Source: Omphalotus guepiniiformis
Lineage: Eukaryota; Basidiomycota; Agaricomycetes; Agaricales; Omphalotaceae
NCBI GenBank assembly: GCA_028554645.1
Contig: JAQOOI010000076.1
Location: 558,001-622,000, forward strand
Direction of reading: 5' to 3'
DNA length: 64,000 bases
Shown here: in pieces, positions 22,539-35,136 of the stretch
Position numbering within the stretch: the stretch's first letter is position 1
Layout: the number at the start of each line of letters is the position of its first letter
The notes under the pieces: model-generated
What the model saw: the letters and a program-made list of their open reading frames with translations, nothing else
Told to the model about the DNA's origin: nothing
The model's database searches: none
Made by a program: the position numbers and the translations under genes

Positions 22539-24746
22539 ATGTCTTTTGAACAAGTTCCCCTCGAAAAGTTCACAGAGAAATTCTCAGGAACTACGGGTAT
22601 GTAGGAATCAATTTGCTGGAGCTCTCGTTTCGCTCATCTACTTCATCCTAACAGAACTTTCCAGCGTTGCGCTTGGCGGTCGCGTGCTATCTGTATCAGA
22701 CGAGTTCTTCGCAGAGGCATTCCATTTACTACTAGTCGAGGTATGAAGAGTCAACGACATGCTTTGTCTGGTACACTCACTTTGATCGGCGTTAGCCTCC
22801 ATCCAGCTTGAAAGGCCAGTTTGGACCCAATGGAGCATTGTACAGCGGATGGGAGAGTAGAAGACATAATCCGACGTATGATTGGTGCGTCCATCCATCG
22901 AACTCTCCATATACATCTGACATTCGACGAACTGCAGGTGCATAATAAAGCTGGGAACGTCAGGTACAGTCGTTGGTTTCGACATAGATACTACCCACTT
23001 CAACGGTAAAAGCTTCTGTCCCCAAGTTCCTAGAGCCTCGACTCACTTATTTTTAGGCAATGAGGCTCCGGAAGCATCCGTGGATGCAATTTACGGTCCG
23101 CTGTCGGAAGATGCAGATAGAGCTGATTCTAGAGTAATTAGCGTCGGCCCATGCCTTTTCTGATTCCTTCTAGGCTGACAAGAAACCTCTCAGTGGACAG
23201 AAATTTTACCCAAAGTTAAGCTCAACGCATCGTCCCGGCATCTTTTCACCGTCCCCAATGCCCCATCTGCTACGTTTGTAAAGCTGAATATGTATCCCGA
23301 CGGTGGCATTGTAAGCAAAGACTGATACGATGTTAGACAGAAACTGAAGGTTTATTGAATTATACAGGCCAGATTCAGGGTTTATGGTCATGTTGCCCCA
23401 ATCATACCGGAAAATCCCACGGAATCGTTCGATCTGGCTCATGTTTTTGCGGGAGGACGCGTCGAATTCACTTCGGACCAGCACTTTGGCCTCGGTTCGA
23501 ACTTGATCCTTCCTGGGAGAGGAAAAGATATGGGGGATGGCTGGGAGACAAAGCGTAGCAGACAGCCGGGCCACAAGGACTGGGTAATCATCAAACTGTG
23601 CGTTCCCATTCCTTTTGAGCGATGGCTCTCCTCCTGAATCCGCCGTGAAGAGCGGCCCCTGGATTTCTTGAACAGGTCGAGATTGATACCGCCCATTTCA
23701 AGGGGAATTTTCCAGAGAGCTGCGAGGTACACGCACTAAACAGTAAAAATGACATCGAGTGGAGTGTAGGGAGGGGTGAGGATAAGGAGTGGACGCTCAT
23801 ATTACCCCGCACGAAACTGGGTCCCCATAGACAACATTACTTTCAATTAGAGAACGTGGAGGGTAAAGGTTTTACACACGTGCGAGTGACAATCCATCCC
23901 GATGGTGGGATCAAGAGAGTACGCATCATGGGGAGAAGGTCCGACGTTGTGGAGGGGTCTGCACCACCACATCTTGGTGTCTCTGCCTTGTCTATCTCTG
24001 CCTTGTCTGATAAATCCAATTGGAGCACAGGCGCCACAGATGCCACAAAAACGACGACCGTTGTACCTATTCTACCAATAACTCCAGAGGCGTTTGCGCC
24101 GTTTGGACAAGTGGTTCAAGCCTACGAAGACCATTCCGCAGCTCCAAAGGGAACCAAGATTACTCCAGCAAACGCAGGGACAGCCAGCAAATTCCACAAA
24201 TTATCCCTACTGACATCTTCGTACCCTGCGGATTCGATGGCCACAACTGGACTATCTGTGTACAGATGTCAGCCGTTAGAGGGCGGGAACACTGGCACGA
24301 CAGACCTGAGAGTCCTCGAGCGGCATAGGTTCACAAACCAGACATTTATACCGATGGGAAGTGGACCAGATGAGGGTCTAGATGACCCAGCACACAGGTA
24401 TCTGGTCGTGGTAGCCAAGAATGGAAACGATGACAAACCTGACCTTAAAACGCTTCGAGCATTCGTGGCCAGTACCGCGCAAGGAATTGTGTACAACACC
24501 GGGATTTGGCGTAAGTCCTCTTGCTATTCGCCTCATGTCGCTAAGTTGACATGAATGGTCACAGACCAACCTATGACAGTTTTGGACAAGGTATTCGTTA
24601 GAAACATATTGCGCTTTGAATTCCGAACCTGATAGCACGTGCAGGCACTTGACTTTACATGTGTGGAGACACAGATAGGAAACGGGAGCTTAGAGGACTG
24701 CGAAATAGTTGAGCTGGAAGGAAAGATTCGACTGCGGCTACCATAG
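22539..24746 (+). CDS. Bifunctional allantoicase - ureidoglycolate lyase fusion
   Basis: Single gene joining two consecutive steps of allantoin breakdown: allantoate to ureidoglycolate (allantoicase), then to glyoxylate and urea (ureidoglycolate lyase). The start gives [20 protein letters not shown]. The allantoicase part has its two repeats, each with the DT-HF-GN motif: [20 protein letters not shown] (about 22970-23075) and [16 protein letters not shown] (about 23675-23725), with [15 protein letters not shown] and [15 protein letters not shown] as matching strands. From about 24060 the reading continues in frame, with no stop, into the lyase: [58 protein letters not shown] and [10 protein letters not shown]; it ends at 24746. 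About seven introns. Both halves look complete. The fusion is also known to me from other basidiomycetes. Confidence 0.93.
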
Positions 24747-24904
24747 ATATAGATTTTGTGCGTAAGTTGACGATAAAGGAGTTGAGGGAACGCTTCTTGC
24801 GCCTGCGCCACGCACTTGGTCGGAGTCGGAGTGAAGTTTGTTTACAAGTGTTATTAATGGATTATCCTGACTCTACTCAGTCACTCTTCTCTGCCCTCCC
24901 ATTC

Positions 24905-27900
24905 ATGGAGACCAGAAAGCGCTCTCACAGCATCGACGACGACCCCGTTATTCTTAAGAAACACATAATATCTGACGAGAACGATTCTCCTCATCCCAAT
25001 GGCGTTGTTACTGAGCAGAATGAAGACCTTGAACCAACAGCTGACGATAAGCTAGAGGTGACTTATCCTCCTCTGTCACCTCTACCTCACAGTCTAACGT
25101 TGTGATATGTGTAGTTGTTCCGTAAGGAAGCTATATATCGTCGAATGAAGCATTACTCGCGAGAATACGACCGCAGTTTGACTCGAATTTCGGAGTTGGA
25201 GGAGCGGAAAAATACCTGTGAAGCTGGTCTTGCGGCCATTTCGGCGTGTTGGATGCAAGTGTGTATTATGTGTACAAATTCTCAAAGCACGTCACTAATG
25301 CTGTCTGCAACTAGTCGATGCGATACGACCGCTGGTAGACTCACCTAGAAACGACGAGTCTGGTGAGGCTCAGGCGAAACCGCCTTCAACTCGAGACCTC
25401 GAAGGTTAGTGACGCATTTCCTATTTCTCTTGTTCGTGCTCACGAGTATTTAAAGAACTGTACGAACTTAGCACATACGTTTCTGAAGATTCGATGCCAG
25501 AATTAAAGACAGCGCTAGACAAAAGTAGACTTGCCACACAAGATCTGGTTGCTCGACTTGTTCAGAAGGGTTCATCTCATATCCCGAAGGACGTGGTATT
25601 TGCCCAGTATCAAAAGGTTCAGACGGAGGTGAGTCGTTCTGATCTTCCAATCTAGTTACCACTCACTTCTATTGTCAAGTGTGCCGCTCTTAGGGCCCAA
25701 GTTGAAGTTCTACAAATAAGGCTGTCGGATTCTGAAGATTTGAGGGATAAACTTGGCAAAGAGCTTGCGGTCTCGCAAAATCGTGTTGAGAGGTTGAAGA
25801 GCAAAACTGTGCAAGCCAATTCATCAAAGGCGGCATCAACAAGCTTTGAGGAGGTCAAGGAAGTAGCCGGGGCTGTTCCGACGAAACCGTCCTCTCCTGC
25901 AGTGAGTGGTCTGGTTAATTGGTGGGAGTTTTGACTGCTCTAATATGTTTCTTTCTAATTGGATTCGTGCTCAGCCAAAAGATGACTTGCATGGAGTGCA
26001 AGAACATTTCGAAGAGGTGGCTGAGCACCGTGTAGAGGTTATCCGTAAACAGGATGTTGAAATCCACAAGTTGCGGGAGGAAATGACTGTGATGAGATTG
26101 AAGGTAGGATTTTTAGCTCCAGTCATTGCAGCGATCTGTTAATTTATTTGATACAGTCTAAGCTTCTAACCGACCAAGAGATTTCAGGCAGTGCTTATTG
26201 CCAACGGCTGTTCTCTCGGTATATACAAGCTCATAGCGAAGCAAATGCGACTCGGGAGGAACTTCAAAAACTTAAGACTTCTTACGAACAATATCGAGCG
26301 GAGAGGGAAATTCACGAAGAGAATTTGAAGGTATGTCTACAAGCAACGTAAGACTGAATAATTACTTCTATTCCTTTCAGAAAGATGTTGAGAAGGAAAT
26401 TGGAGAATATATTGCACTGCTAGCGCGAAGAGATACCGACTTAGTACGACTTCGGGAGGAACGAGATCAAAAGGTAGCAGATTTGCATGAACGCAGATCT
26501 AAAGAGAATATCAAGTTGGCATCATACGGGGAATACAAGTCCTTAGCCACATCTCGTGCTGTGCGTCTTTAACCCCAGGTCCATCTTCGTTCTAATGCTT
26601 ATGCTTGTGTTGGCTGATAGGAGCGAATAGCAGCCCTCGAGTTGGAACTCCGTCGATGCAAGCTCAAGCTTGCTGCTAATGCTGGACGCGACGACATTGT
26701 CAAATTCCTTATGGAAACACCCAATGCAGACTTACAATACGTCGAGCATCTTCAAGCCCGAGTTGAGTAGGTATCAGACATTCACCGACTCGAGATGGGC
26801 CGCTGACACATGAATAGATCGGCAGAGTCTCGCGCAGCAGCTTTACAGGATGTCTATTCAAAGCTTCATGAATCGCAACCAGATATCGCTCAGCACATGC
26901 AGTCTGAGGCAGATGCCCTCCAGCAACTATCCCAAGTATCCGTCGAGTTAAACAAGTACCGAACCGTCTACGGCGATTTGTCCTCTGCCGAACCGGATCT
27001 ATCGGCAGAACTTCAGGCTAAAGAGGAGGAACTCCATAAATTGCGACTGCTAAACGAGCAGCATGAAAATGTACGGGCAAAGATTCGCAAGTAAAGGCTT
27101 ATGAAACTGATGGTGATACAGGCTGAAAGTGCATTGTATTCTGAAGTTGAGAAACTTTCATCTGCATGGGAGACGCTCGACTCGCAGGTTAAGAGCAAAG
27201 TTTTTGACCTGTCAGCCATGGAAGAGCGGTTGAACAAGACTACGGTCGAGGTAGGCGACAACCTTGATTCTGGAATATGCTTACTGAAGCAACTTTTGAG
27301 TAGCGCGCCAAGGCAGATAATAAGTATTATGCTGCTGTGAAAGAAAAAGAAGCTTTGGAAACGGAAAAGAAGAATTTGAATCGCGCACTTGAGCGACAAA
27401 CCAAGGCATTTGAAATCCTCAAACAAGCTGAACGTGCCCTATCGGAACAAGTGGTGAGCTACTCGTGAATACGTAAGTTGAGTAACAACTCATGGTACTA
27501 TCAGAAAGCAGCTCATGCACATATTCACGGGATGGATCAGATGTACAAAAAGATAGAAGAGGACAAGCAGAGGTTGATGCTTGACTACAGCAATATGAAG
27601 AAAGATTATAGGACAAATAGAAATGCCGAGCATGAAGTAAGCACCATCTAGTTTGCAGTCGGTTCTGTTGGCTCACATATGCCAAAGTATGGGCGCCAGC
27701 TGGAGCTTAATCGACGAGAGTGGAAGATACTCACGGACAACTTGCGCAGTGAAGCAGAAAGTCATGCCCTTGCAAAGAAAGAGCTGTCCAAGGAGAAGCT
27801 TAACCTGAAATCAAAGGTAAAATTCAATTCCTCTCGTCAAACGACGAAGTCGGAAGACCCGGACGCGCAAATGCTGGTACGAACTCTTCTGCTTATCTTG

Positions 27901-28157
27901 CATGTCCGCATCTTGATAACTGTACAGAGTCTTCTCAAATGCTCTACGTGCAATATCCATATGCGCAATACTGTCATAACGAAATGTGCCCACAGTACGT
28001 ACCTTGATACCTCAGCTTTAGGACCCCTCAATTGACCCGGCTTTCAGCCTTTTGTCGTGAATGTGTAGATGCCAGGATTGCTTCTCGGCAGCGGAAATGT
28101 CCTGCATGTGGTTTAGGCTTTGCTCAATCTGATGTGTTGAGATATTTCAACCAGTAG
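24905..28157 (+). CDS. BRE1: E3 ubiquitin ligase Bre1 (histone H2B)
   Basis: RING E3 that, with Rad6, monoubiquitinates histone H2B in transcribed chromatin. The chosen start gives METRKRSHSIDDDPVILKKH; an in-frame ATG at 24857 is possible but less family-like. Then LFRKEAIYRRMKHYSREYDR and a very long coiled coil over many exons, for example AALRAQVEVLQIRLSDSEDL, ISGSAYCQRLFSRYIQAHSE and VEKEIGEYIALLARRDTDLV. The C-terminal RING reads LLKCSTCNIHMRNTVITKCA then, past an intron, FCRECVDARIASRQRKCPAC and GLGFAQSDVLRYFNQ, ending at 28157. All eight zinc ligands are visible. About fifteen introns; the coiled-coil joins are the least certain. Confidence 0.93.
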
Positions 28158-28350
28158 CTTCCATTAATTCATCCTCATTATCGTTATTTGACTCTTCATA
28201 ACTTGCATCATGCCGGTACTTCGCGGCATTCTGTAGAATTCATCACTAACATTCACCCTTGTATTATTCCTTCATATATCTCATAATTACTCGCAGTAAA
28301 TTGTCTGGTAAAGATATAGTAGGAAAAGATGGCAGCCGCATTCGCCCTTT

Positions 28351-29604
28351 CTAACGCTTGACCCAGGTATACTGCGCAACGGCAGGTCAGTTGAATTTGG
28401 GCAGGAAAAGAGAATTTGACACTCACTCTCTTGCGAGCCTTGGCAAGACCCGTCTTTTTCCTCTCCACCATACGAGGATCACGTCTGAGTAGTTTGGCTA
28501 CACAAATACATCTATTAGAACTGAATGTCAACAATTGGAAGACACGAACGAACCTCTCTTGAGCACCGTGCCCGTCTCAGGTTCGTGAGCAAAGATACCC
28601 TTGGCAATGCCGTGCGCAATGGCACCAGATTGGCCGGTGGTACCACCTCCTCGAACAATTGTGAAAATATTGTACTTCCCCAGGACACCTGCCACCTTCA
28701 AGGGGCGGACAATGCGTTCCCTCTCAGCAGGCTGAGGAAAGTATTCGGCGATGGGGAGATTGTTGATTAGAATAGTGGATACGGTGACATTTATTGCTGG
28801 ACGTGACGGTTCGAGCCCAAACATCTGGTCCACATTGTCATCATGTAATCTGTCCCTGTTACTTGAAGCAGCGTCCGTAGAAGCATCATTGGCCTCCTCC
28901 TCTACGGGAGAATCCTGGACTTCCTTCACAGGTATCATCCATACTCGGGCCGTGCTCGTTTTTCTTCTTCCAAAAGTGTAAGAGCGACCATATTGGTCCA
29001 AAAAGACGGTTTTCCGTACACCTCGAGCTAAATACGCGTCCTTCTTTCCGCTTTCAAACATGCTCACGATAGAACTGATCATGTTTGCAAGGTCTGGATA
29101 CCCAGCGGTGGTTGCTATTCGAAGGTATTCGTTAAGCTCGTTTAACAGAGCTGTAATCCTTCGATAGCGAGAAGTGGTCATAGTAGTATCGAAGTCGGAA
29201 GTCATCTCTTGAGGACTCTTCCATACTGGACGCATAGGCGCGAGACTGGCACGAGCGAACTCGGGAAGGGGAAGAAGTTGTAGTGTTTTAAGGGTGCCAC
29301 GGGTACGGGAAATGGCATTTTGGAGCTGGATAATATTGTCATGATATGTAGCCCGTCCAGTGTAGAAGCTAGGTGACTCCGGTTTGACTTTGACAATTTC
29401 ATCGTCTTCTTCGTTGTCGTCCGAAAACTTGTCTTGCTCTCCCCTTCGAGCCCTTGGACCCGGTTTACGACGGGAGAAATTCCGAGGAGAAGAATCTATA
29501 TCATCTAGCTGAGCACGAGGAATGTAAGGAGCGAGAAGAGAACTATTGCAACGACAAAAAGGCCTGCGGAGGAGAGCAAATGCCTGACCGCGCAGGACGT
29601 TCAT
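28351..29604 (-). CDS. MRPS9: Mitochondrial ribosomal protein uS9m
   Basis: Small-subunit protein of the mitochondrial ribosome. The ATG at 29604 gives MNVLRGQAFALLRRPFCRCN, basic and hydrophobic as expected of a presequence; the longer upstream frame only offers GTG. A polar central part follows. The uS9 domain is C-terminal: VTVSTILINNLPIAEYFPQP, IVRPLKVAGVLGKYNIFTIV, GGGTTGQSGAIAHGIAKGI, then past an intron LLRRDPRMVERKKTGLAKAR. A last short exon encodes YTWVKR and the stop at 28351, the normal uS9 end. The N-terminal extension of about 240 residues is long but usual for mitochondrial uS9 in fungi. It shares a 54-bp divergent promoter with the COY1 gene. Confidence 0.93.
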
Positions 29605-29658
29605 GGAAAACGTTTGAGTAGTCACGTGTACTGCGTTTCACCTCTCATACCAATTGCC
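29605..29658. promoter_or_regulatory. 54-bp divergent promoter uS9m / COY1 with CACGTG
   Basis: Only 54 bp separate the ATG of uS9m (minus) from that of the CASP/COY1 gene (plus). A palindromic CACGTG sits at 29623-29628, near the middle. CACGTG is the core site for bHLH factors such as Cbf1 and Pho4 and could drive both directions; this is inference. Confidence 0.55.
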
Positions 29659-32524
29659 ATGGCCGACCACAACTTTTCTGGTGCTCTTGCAACATGGAGA
29701 GGTATCTATCATAATAACTTCACGCAGAAAACCTCACTGATTACACAACTACTAGGCATAAATCTTTCTGAGCTGCAAAAGACACTCGACGCGCAAGGTA
29801 TTGAACTTGTGGACAACCAGAAAGAGAGTGTCGTAGGTCGAAAGGCTCTTGCAGACAAGACTAAAGGTTGTGGCATCTAATAGTGTACTGTACTTTCTCA
29901 AGTGCTTACAATGTGAACCATCTCAGAATTCAAGAGGATTCCTGACAACGAGAAGTTGACCGCATTCAAGAGTCTACTCAAGGGTGCAATTTGAAGTTTC
30001 CTCGCAGCCACCGAATTAGTCTAACTTCGGCTCTATATTATAGATTACCAGACAGAGATTGATAACTTAACCAAGAGGTCAAAGACGTCCGAGAATGCCT
30101 TCTTAAACGTTTACAAAGTCCTAGCCGAAGCTCCTGACCCCTACCCTCTCCTTGAGGCTGCCGTGGTACGTATCACACTTGTTCCTTCATTGACTCCGCT
30201 TATACTCTGTGTCATCAGGATCAGACTGTAAAGGTCTCCGAGGTTCGTGAACTTGAAGCGGAGGTCCGCCGTGCTCGTGAGGAGAATGCAGAGATGCGCA
30301 AAGCCGTCAACGAACTGTCCAGTATGAAGGCGGCCAAAAAGAAGGCCGAAACTAAAGTGGAGCAATTGGAGCAGAAAGTACGCGTAGCACTTCTGACGGT
30401 GATCCTGTGCGCTGACTTTGTATCTAAAGATGGAGGAGCTCATTCAGGACAGGATAGTCCAAAAGGAAAATGAGCTGAACGCAACTTATGATGAGAAATT
30501 ACGAAATTATGAAGATAGGTGCGCATATATCACCATGCTAGCCAGGTGTTTAGAGAGCTGAAAAATCTTCGTCAGGGAGCAGGACCTCCAGCGTCAACTT
30601 ACCTTAACTAAGAATCAGCTTCGCGATCTGCGCATGTCTAATGAAACTAATCAGGCAAAGTTGCTGGATCACAGCCAACGACAAGGTGGTCCAACATCCA
30701 TAGCTAATTTTCATCACATTTATATATTTCCTCAGATCAGGAAGTAGTCGCCAAATTGGCCGAGGTTGATATGATTGTTGCAGACCTAGAACGTGCCAAC
30801 AGTCGCGTCGCTGCACTTGAGCGACGAAATGTATGTCAATGCACCCAGCCTGCAATGCCTTCTGTTCATTCTTTTCTCATTACAGGAGATGCTCCGCGCC
30901 GAAGCAGAAACCATGCGAAGCGGTGCTGAATCATCAGGGAGGTGAGTGGGGCCAGACACACTAACGGCCCCCTGCCTAATTATTCTTATAGAGTCAAATC
31001 CTTAGAGAGCGAGATCTCAAGTCTAGAAGCAGAGAGCGAGAAACTGTCGCATGCACTGGAAGCACAAAAAAGCGCCACCGCTGAGGCCGAGGCTGCTTTG
31101 TCAAAGAAGACTGAGGAGTTAACCAAGGATATCCACAGAAGGGTCTGTGCTGTGATCCTGGTGCAACTGACTGAATGTTTACCCATATCCCTGAACTGGT
31201 TTAGGCCATTGAAGTGGATCACTTGAAGTCTCGTCTAAAGCAGTACAGCGACTATGATGAACTTAAACGTGAACTGGAAATAATGAAGGTGGGGTCATTT
31301 GTGCCCTGTTCGATTGCACCATAAATGACTGTCTCCCAAGTACGTAGAATTTGCGGGTTTCGAGGAGGACGATAGAGAAGATGATCAGCCTCAGTTCGAT
31401 GGCTACAATGTCGGAGTTCAGCTTCCAAATCCCAATGCGGACAAGGCCAATGTGCAGCAAGGAAAATCACTAGAGGCTTTGCTCGCCACCAAAAACAAGC
31501 GTATCCTTGAGGAGCTAACGAAGTTCAGGGTGAGAGCCAAAACCCTGTACTTGATGTGTATTGGGTTTCAACGTCCCATCCATCTCAGATTTTGCATAGC
31601 GAACTGGAAACTTCACTGCAGGCTGCACGAGAACAGCTCAGTTCTACCACTTCTGATCTCGAGAAACAGAAAACTCTCAATGAGAAATTGGAAAACGATC
31701 TTCTATCCATGAATAAACATAAAACTAACGGTGATCTCACCCCTTCCGAATCATCTGATGTTTTGGCTGGTTTAGACCTCGGTAGGAAAACGGTGATACT
31801 CTTTCAGACTGGATGTTTTACTTGTTCCTGACTTGTAACTATTGTAGGATTCGTCAGCCCGCAGCACACCTGTTTCTTTCACTTCGTCGGCTGACACTTC
31901 TATTCTTCCCATCGTGACTAGTCAAAGAGATAGGTTCCGCCAACGAAATGCGGAGCTTGAAGAGGTTCTTGACTTCCTTCTTTTGCGCCACTAGTTGTCT
32001 AATTATATTTCTTACACAGGAGCTACGGAAGCAATTTCACACTATATCAGAACTTCGTGCAGAAATAAAGAACCTTCAAACCGACAACTTGAAGCTGTAC
32101 GAAAAAGTTCGATACATGCAAAGCTATCGGGAAGAGGCCGGATCTGGACCAGTAACTTCGCAACTTGACCCTCTCCCTGCACCTTCTGGGAGCAATGTCG
32201 ACTTGAGTAAATATCGTGCACGGTATGAAGAGAATATGAATCCCTTCGAGGCGTTCAGAGGCCGCGTATGTTTCGCTCGCTGTCCAGCTGTTACTATTGA
32301 TTGAATCGTCCTCGGATTACTAGGAAGCAACAAGAGCAATTCAGAATCTAAATCCGGTCGAGCGAGGTGTTCTGATACTCACACGAACGATATTAGGCAA
32401 TCGTCGCGCTCGGACTTTCTTCATCTGCTATGCTCTTACACTTCACCTGCTTGTCATGTACACCTCATACGAATGCACCGCATCTTCCGACTCACATCTA
32501 CAAAAGCAACCATATGGTTCGTGA
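29659..32524 (+). CDS. COY1: Golgi membrane coiled-coil protein CASP/Coy1
   Basis: Tail-anchored golgin of the CASP (CUX1 alternative product)/Coy1 family, involved in intra-Golgi traffic. The start reads [20 protein letters not shown], then [19 protein letters not shown] and [40 protein letters not shown]: the family N-terminus. A long coiled coil follows in many exons, then [20 protein letters not shown] and [14 protein letters not shown]. Conserved C-terminal NPFEAFRGR is followed by [20 protein letters not shown] and the anchor [20 protein letters not shown]; stop at 32524. About 670 residues expected. Identity is secure; joins in the coiled coil were only partly traced. Confidence 0.93.
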
Positions 32525-32657
32525 TGTACTCTAAAGTACGTCGGAGGCAATATATTGTTTCTGTATGGTATGAATATATATACAATAGGACTATAGCTGC
32601 AACTGTGAATACATGGTAATGATATGTCTTATGTCGGATGTGATGTGAGGGATGTCC

Positions 32658-35082
32658 TTAGGCGCGAAACGCCTTTTTACTACTATAGAAAGTAAGAGCT
32701 CGATCTACAGCGTTGAGCAAGGGTTTCATGGCCTTGAAATAAAAATCAGCACACTCTCAATGAGAAGGACCTAATTTGGCTCACTGCTTCGACTCGGTTG
32801 TGATCTACACCTTGCTGCTGAGCCGTTCGTATAATTGAGGTCACTTTCTCCGGAGTCTTAGCCAAGTACCCTATCATTTTAGCGGCTTTCGTTGCTCTTT
32901 GCGCTGGTGTCACCAAAGATAGGCTCTGTACATCAGTCATTGGCGGATATGTCGAAGTCCAGAATTGCCGCAAGAATTCGTTGGCGGCAGTCTGACAGGT
33001 CCTCATTTGTCTAAATAATCCTTCGGGTATGTCGTCTATTGAGAAACAGTCTCAACCCTGGAGCGCGAAAAGGGGAAAATAGACCAATGCGCACTTTTTC
33101 TGGCCTTGACATCCAGACGCGCGTGCACATTTTGCGTCATGGACATCAAAGCGGCATCACCAGGCTTGCGTTCAATCTTGAGCTTGATATCCAGGAAACC
33201 CAAGGTTAGCAAGTGACCAACTCATGTAGACAGAGTGACGGAAAAAACCTGGGTAAGCTGCGATTCCCATTGTTGTAAGTCCAGATTTGTCGTCTTTATG
33301 ATGGATTTTATATCCAGCTTCTGTTATAAATGCCGCATTCAGGTTTAAGATTTCAAATGCCCATCGAAAAGGAAGACTTACTTCTTTGGTCGGGTCTTTG
33401 GAAGCACTACTCATGAGACCTTCAAAGTACCTTTGTCTATCTTGCATTTCGAGTACAATTCCAGCTGAAGCTTCAACATCATGAAGGTCCTCGAGATCTA
33501 TGTCTTCATGTTCGCGCTGTGAACAATAGGCTGTCAATGAAGCACTGGCTACGATTCGCTCTCGTAACCAACGCACTTCTGGAACATTTTTCCGCCGTCG
33601 CTTCTCTGCAGGTTCTTCGCCTCTGAGACACGAGATTCAGACATTATCATACCTTAAGTTCAAGAATGATACTTGCAATGCCGAGTTGAGAAGTCTTTCC
33701 GAATGTTCATTGAATTTGCGGATCAACGGTAAGGCTCCCTTCTGGCGTCCAGCTTGCATAGTGACATCTTGCTCATTACCTGTCTGCAGACTGTATGAGA
33801 ATAGAACTCTTTTGTCGTTGAAGAGACGAATTACTTCTCCGTGATCCTCATGAGTAGCGCCAAGATTTATGAAAAGATCCACCTCATCGTCCCTCTGCCG
33901 TCTTGGCTCAAGTTCTGTGTCGTGTTATACAGTGGGTTGACAAAACTTAATGGCAACGGAACGAACCGTCATCGTCCTTCTCGAGATATTTGTCCAATAT
34001 AGGATCGTCTTTGACGACATGTTGCGTTGCGGAAGATCGAATAGATGCTCGATGTGCATTGAACAACTTAGATTGGAAATATCGCTTCCAGAATTCTGCT
34101 TCGGAGAGCTTCATTCGAATACAGAAAAGCGTGTTATGGCATTTAACGAGTGAGATGATACTGGTCTTATATACCTTGTTGGGAACGTTATCACTATATG
34201 CTTTCGCGACCACGGGATATTCATCGAAAATGTCGTGCACGAGTTGTGGAGTAATGCGGATTTTGATTTCACCACCTTCGACGGTTTCCGGACGAGGATC
34301 GACCAGTTGTCCAGGTTTTCCTTTACGCTGAGCCTGAGCGGCGACTTGAGCAAATAGGAGATGCTTGTGGAAGCGTCAGACGGGGAAAAGTACTACACAA
34401 GAAGGAGCAGAACCACGTACTTCGCGACCTTCCCAAAACTCCGCTTCCGTTATCTGACCACCAATAACCAATTCGCGGTGTAACGCGGCCAAGTCAGGAT
34501 TGTTCAACAGCACAGTCTTTCTCAGCTGAAAATCAGCTGCAGGGTCGTTACCGGGAACAATGGGAGTAGCGCGCAAGCCATCGCTTGAGACAGAAGCGGC
34601 TCTAGAAGTCGACGCGCGCGACGGCGTGACAAGAGGTTTGGGAGTGCGAGGAGTGGATGGAGTTGGAGTAGAAGAACTCAAAGCGTTGACGGTGGTGACA
34701 GGAGGCCTTGTAGCTTGCTCTGCAGCTTTGCGGTTACGACCGATGATTGTGGTGAGTTCTGTCTTGAACTTTTCGCGCTCGCCGTACGCAATAGCTTGAG
34801 GAGAAGTGAAAGTGAAATGGTGACCAGTGTCATCTCCTGCGAGAGCGAGCTTTAGTCTGACTTGAGCAGCGCCTTCCTTGCTGCAGAACAAAGCTGAGAA
34901 CAGCAGTGAGAATTTTTAATGATAGAAAGACTATTGAACTAACAAGCAGCCTCCGAGTTTGGAACGCGAACAGATGGAGCCTTTTTACCATCTTGAGTCC
35001 ATTGAAGATATGCGTCGGTGAGTTCTAGGACGCCTGGTGTTTTTTTGTAGGATGCCTTGGCCGTACACACTATCGTAGGCAT
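32658..35082 (-). CDS. TFB1: TFIIH core subunit Tfb1 (p62/GTF2H1)
   Basis: TFIIH core subunit that contacts activators and repair factors. The ATG at 35082 gives MPTIVCTAKASYKKTPGVLE and LQWTQDGKKAPSVRVPNSEA, the start of the PH domain, then VRLKLALAGDDTGHHFTFTS. A Ser/Thr/Pro-rich linker is followed by BSD domain 1 (NNPDLAALHRELVIGGQITE, AEFWEGR) and BSD domain 2 (KLSEAEFWKRYFQSKLFNAH, PILDKYLEKDDDG). The C-terminal part has EADFRINT-like helical segments, FLRQFWTSTYPPMTD, and a last exon AMKPLLNAVDRALTFYSS, stop at 32658. Several introns. TFB4 lies elsewhere in this window. Identity is strong; a few middle joins are approximate. Confidence 0.92.
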
Positions 35083-35136
35083 TCACCCGAGGTCACCGTC
35101 ACAAAGTCACACTTCATTGCTCATATACTAATAGCC
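35083..35136. promoter_or_regulatory. 54-bp divergent promoter TFB1 / PAC4
   Basis: Only 54 bp lie between the two start codons. The stretch carries three GTCAC words in a row (GGTCACCGTCACAAAGTCACA), which might be binding sites. No TATA box is seen. Confidence 0.45.

Noticed and set aside
28501..29625. uS9m starting at 29625
   Set aside because: The first codon there is GTG; the ATG at 29604 gives a proper presequence.
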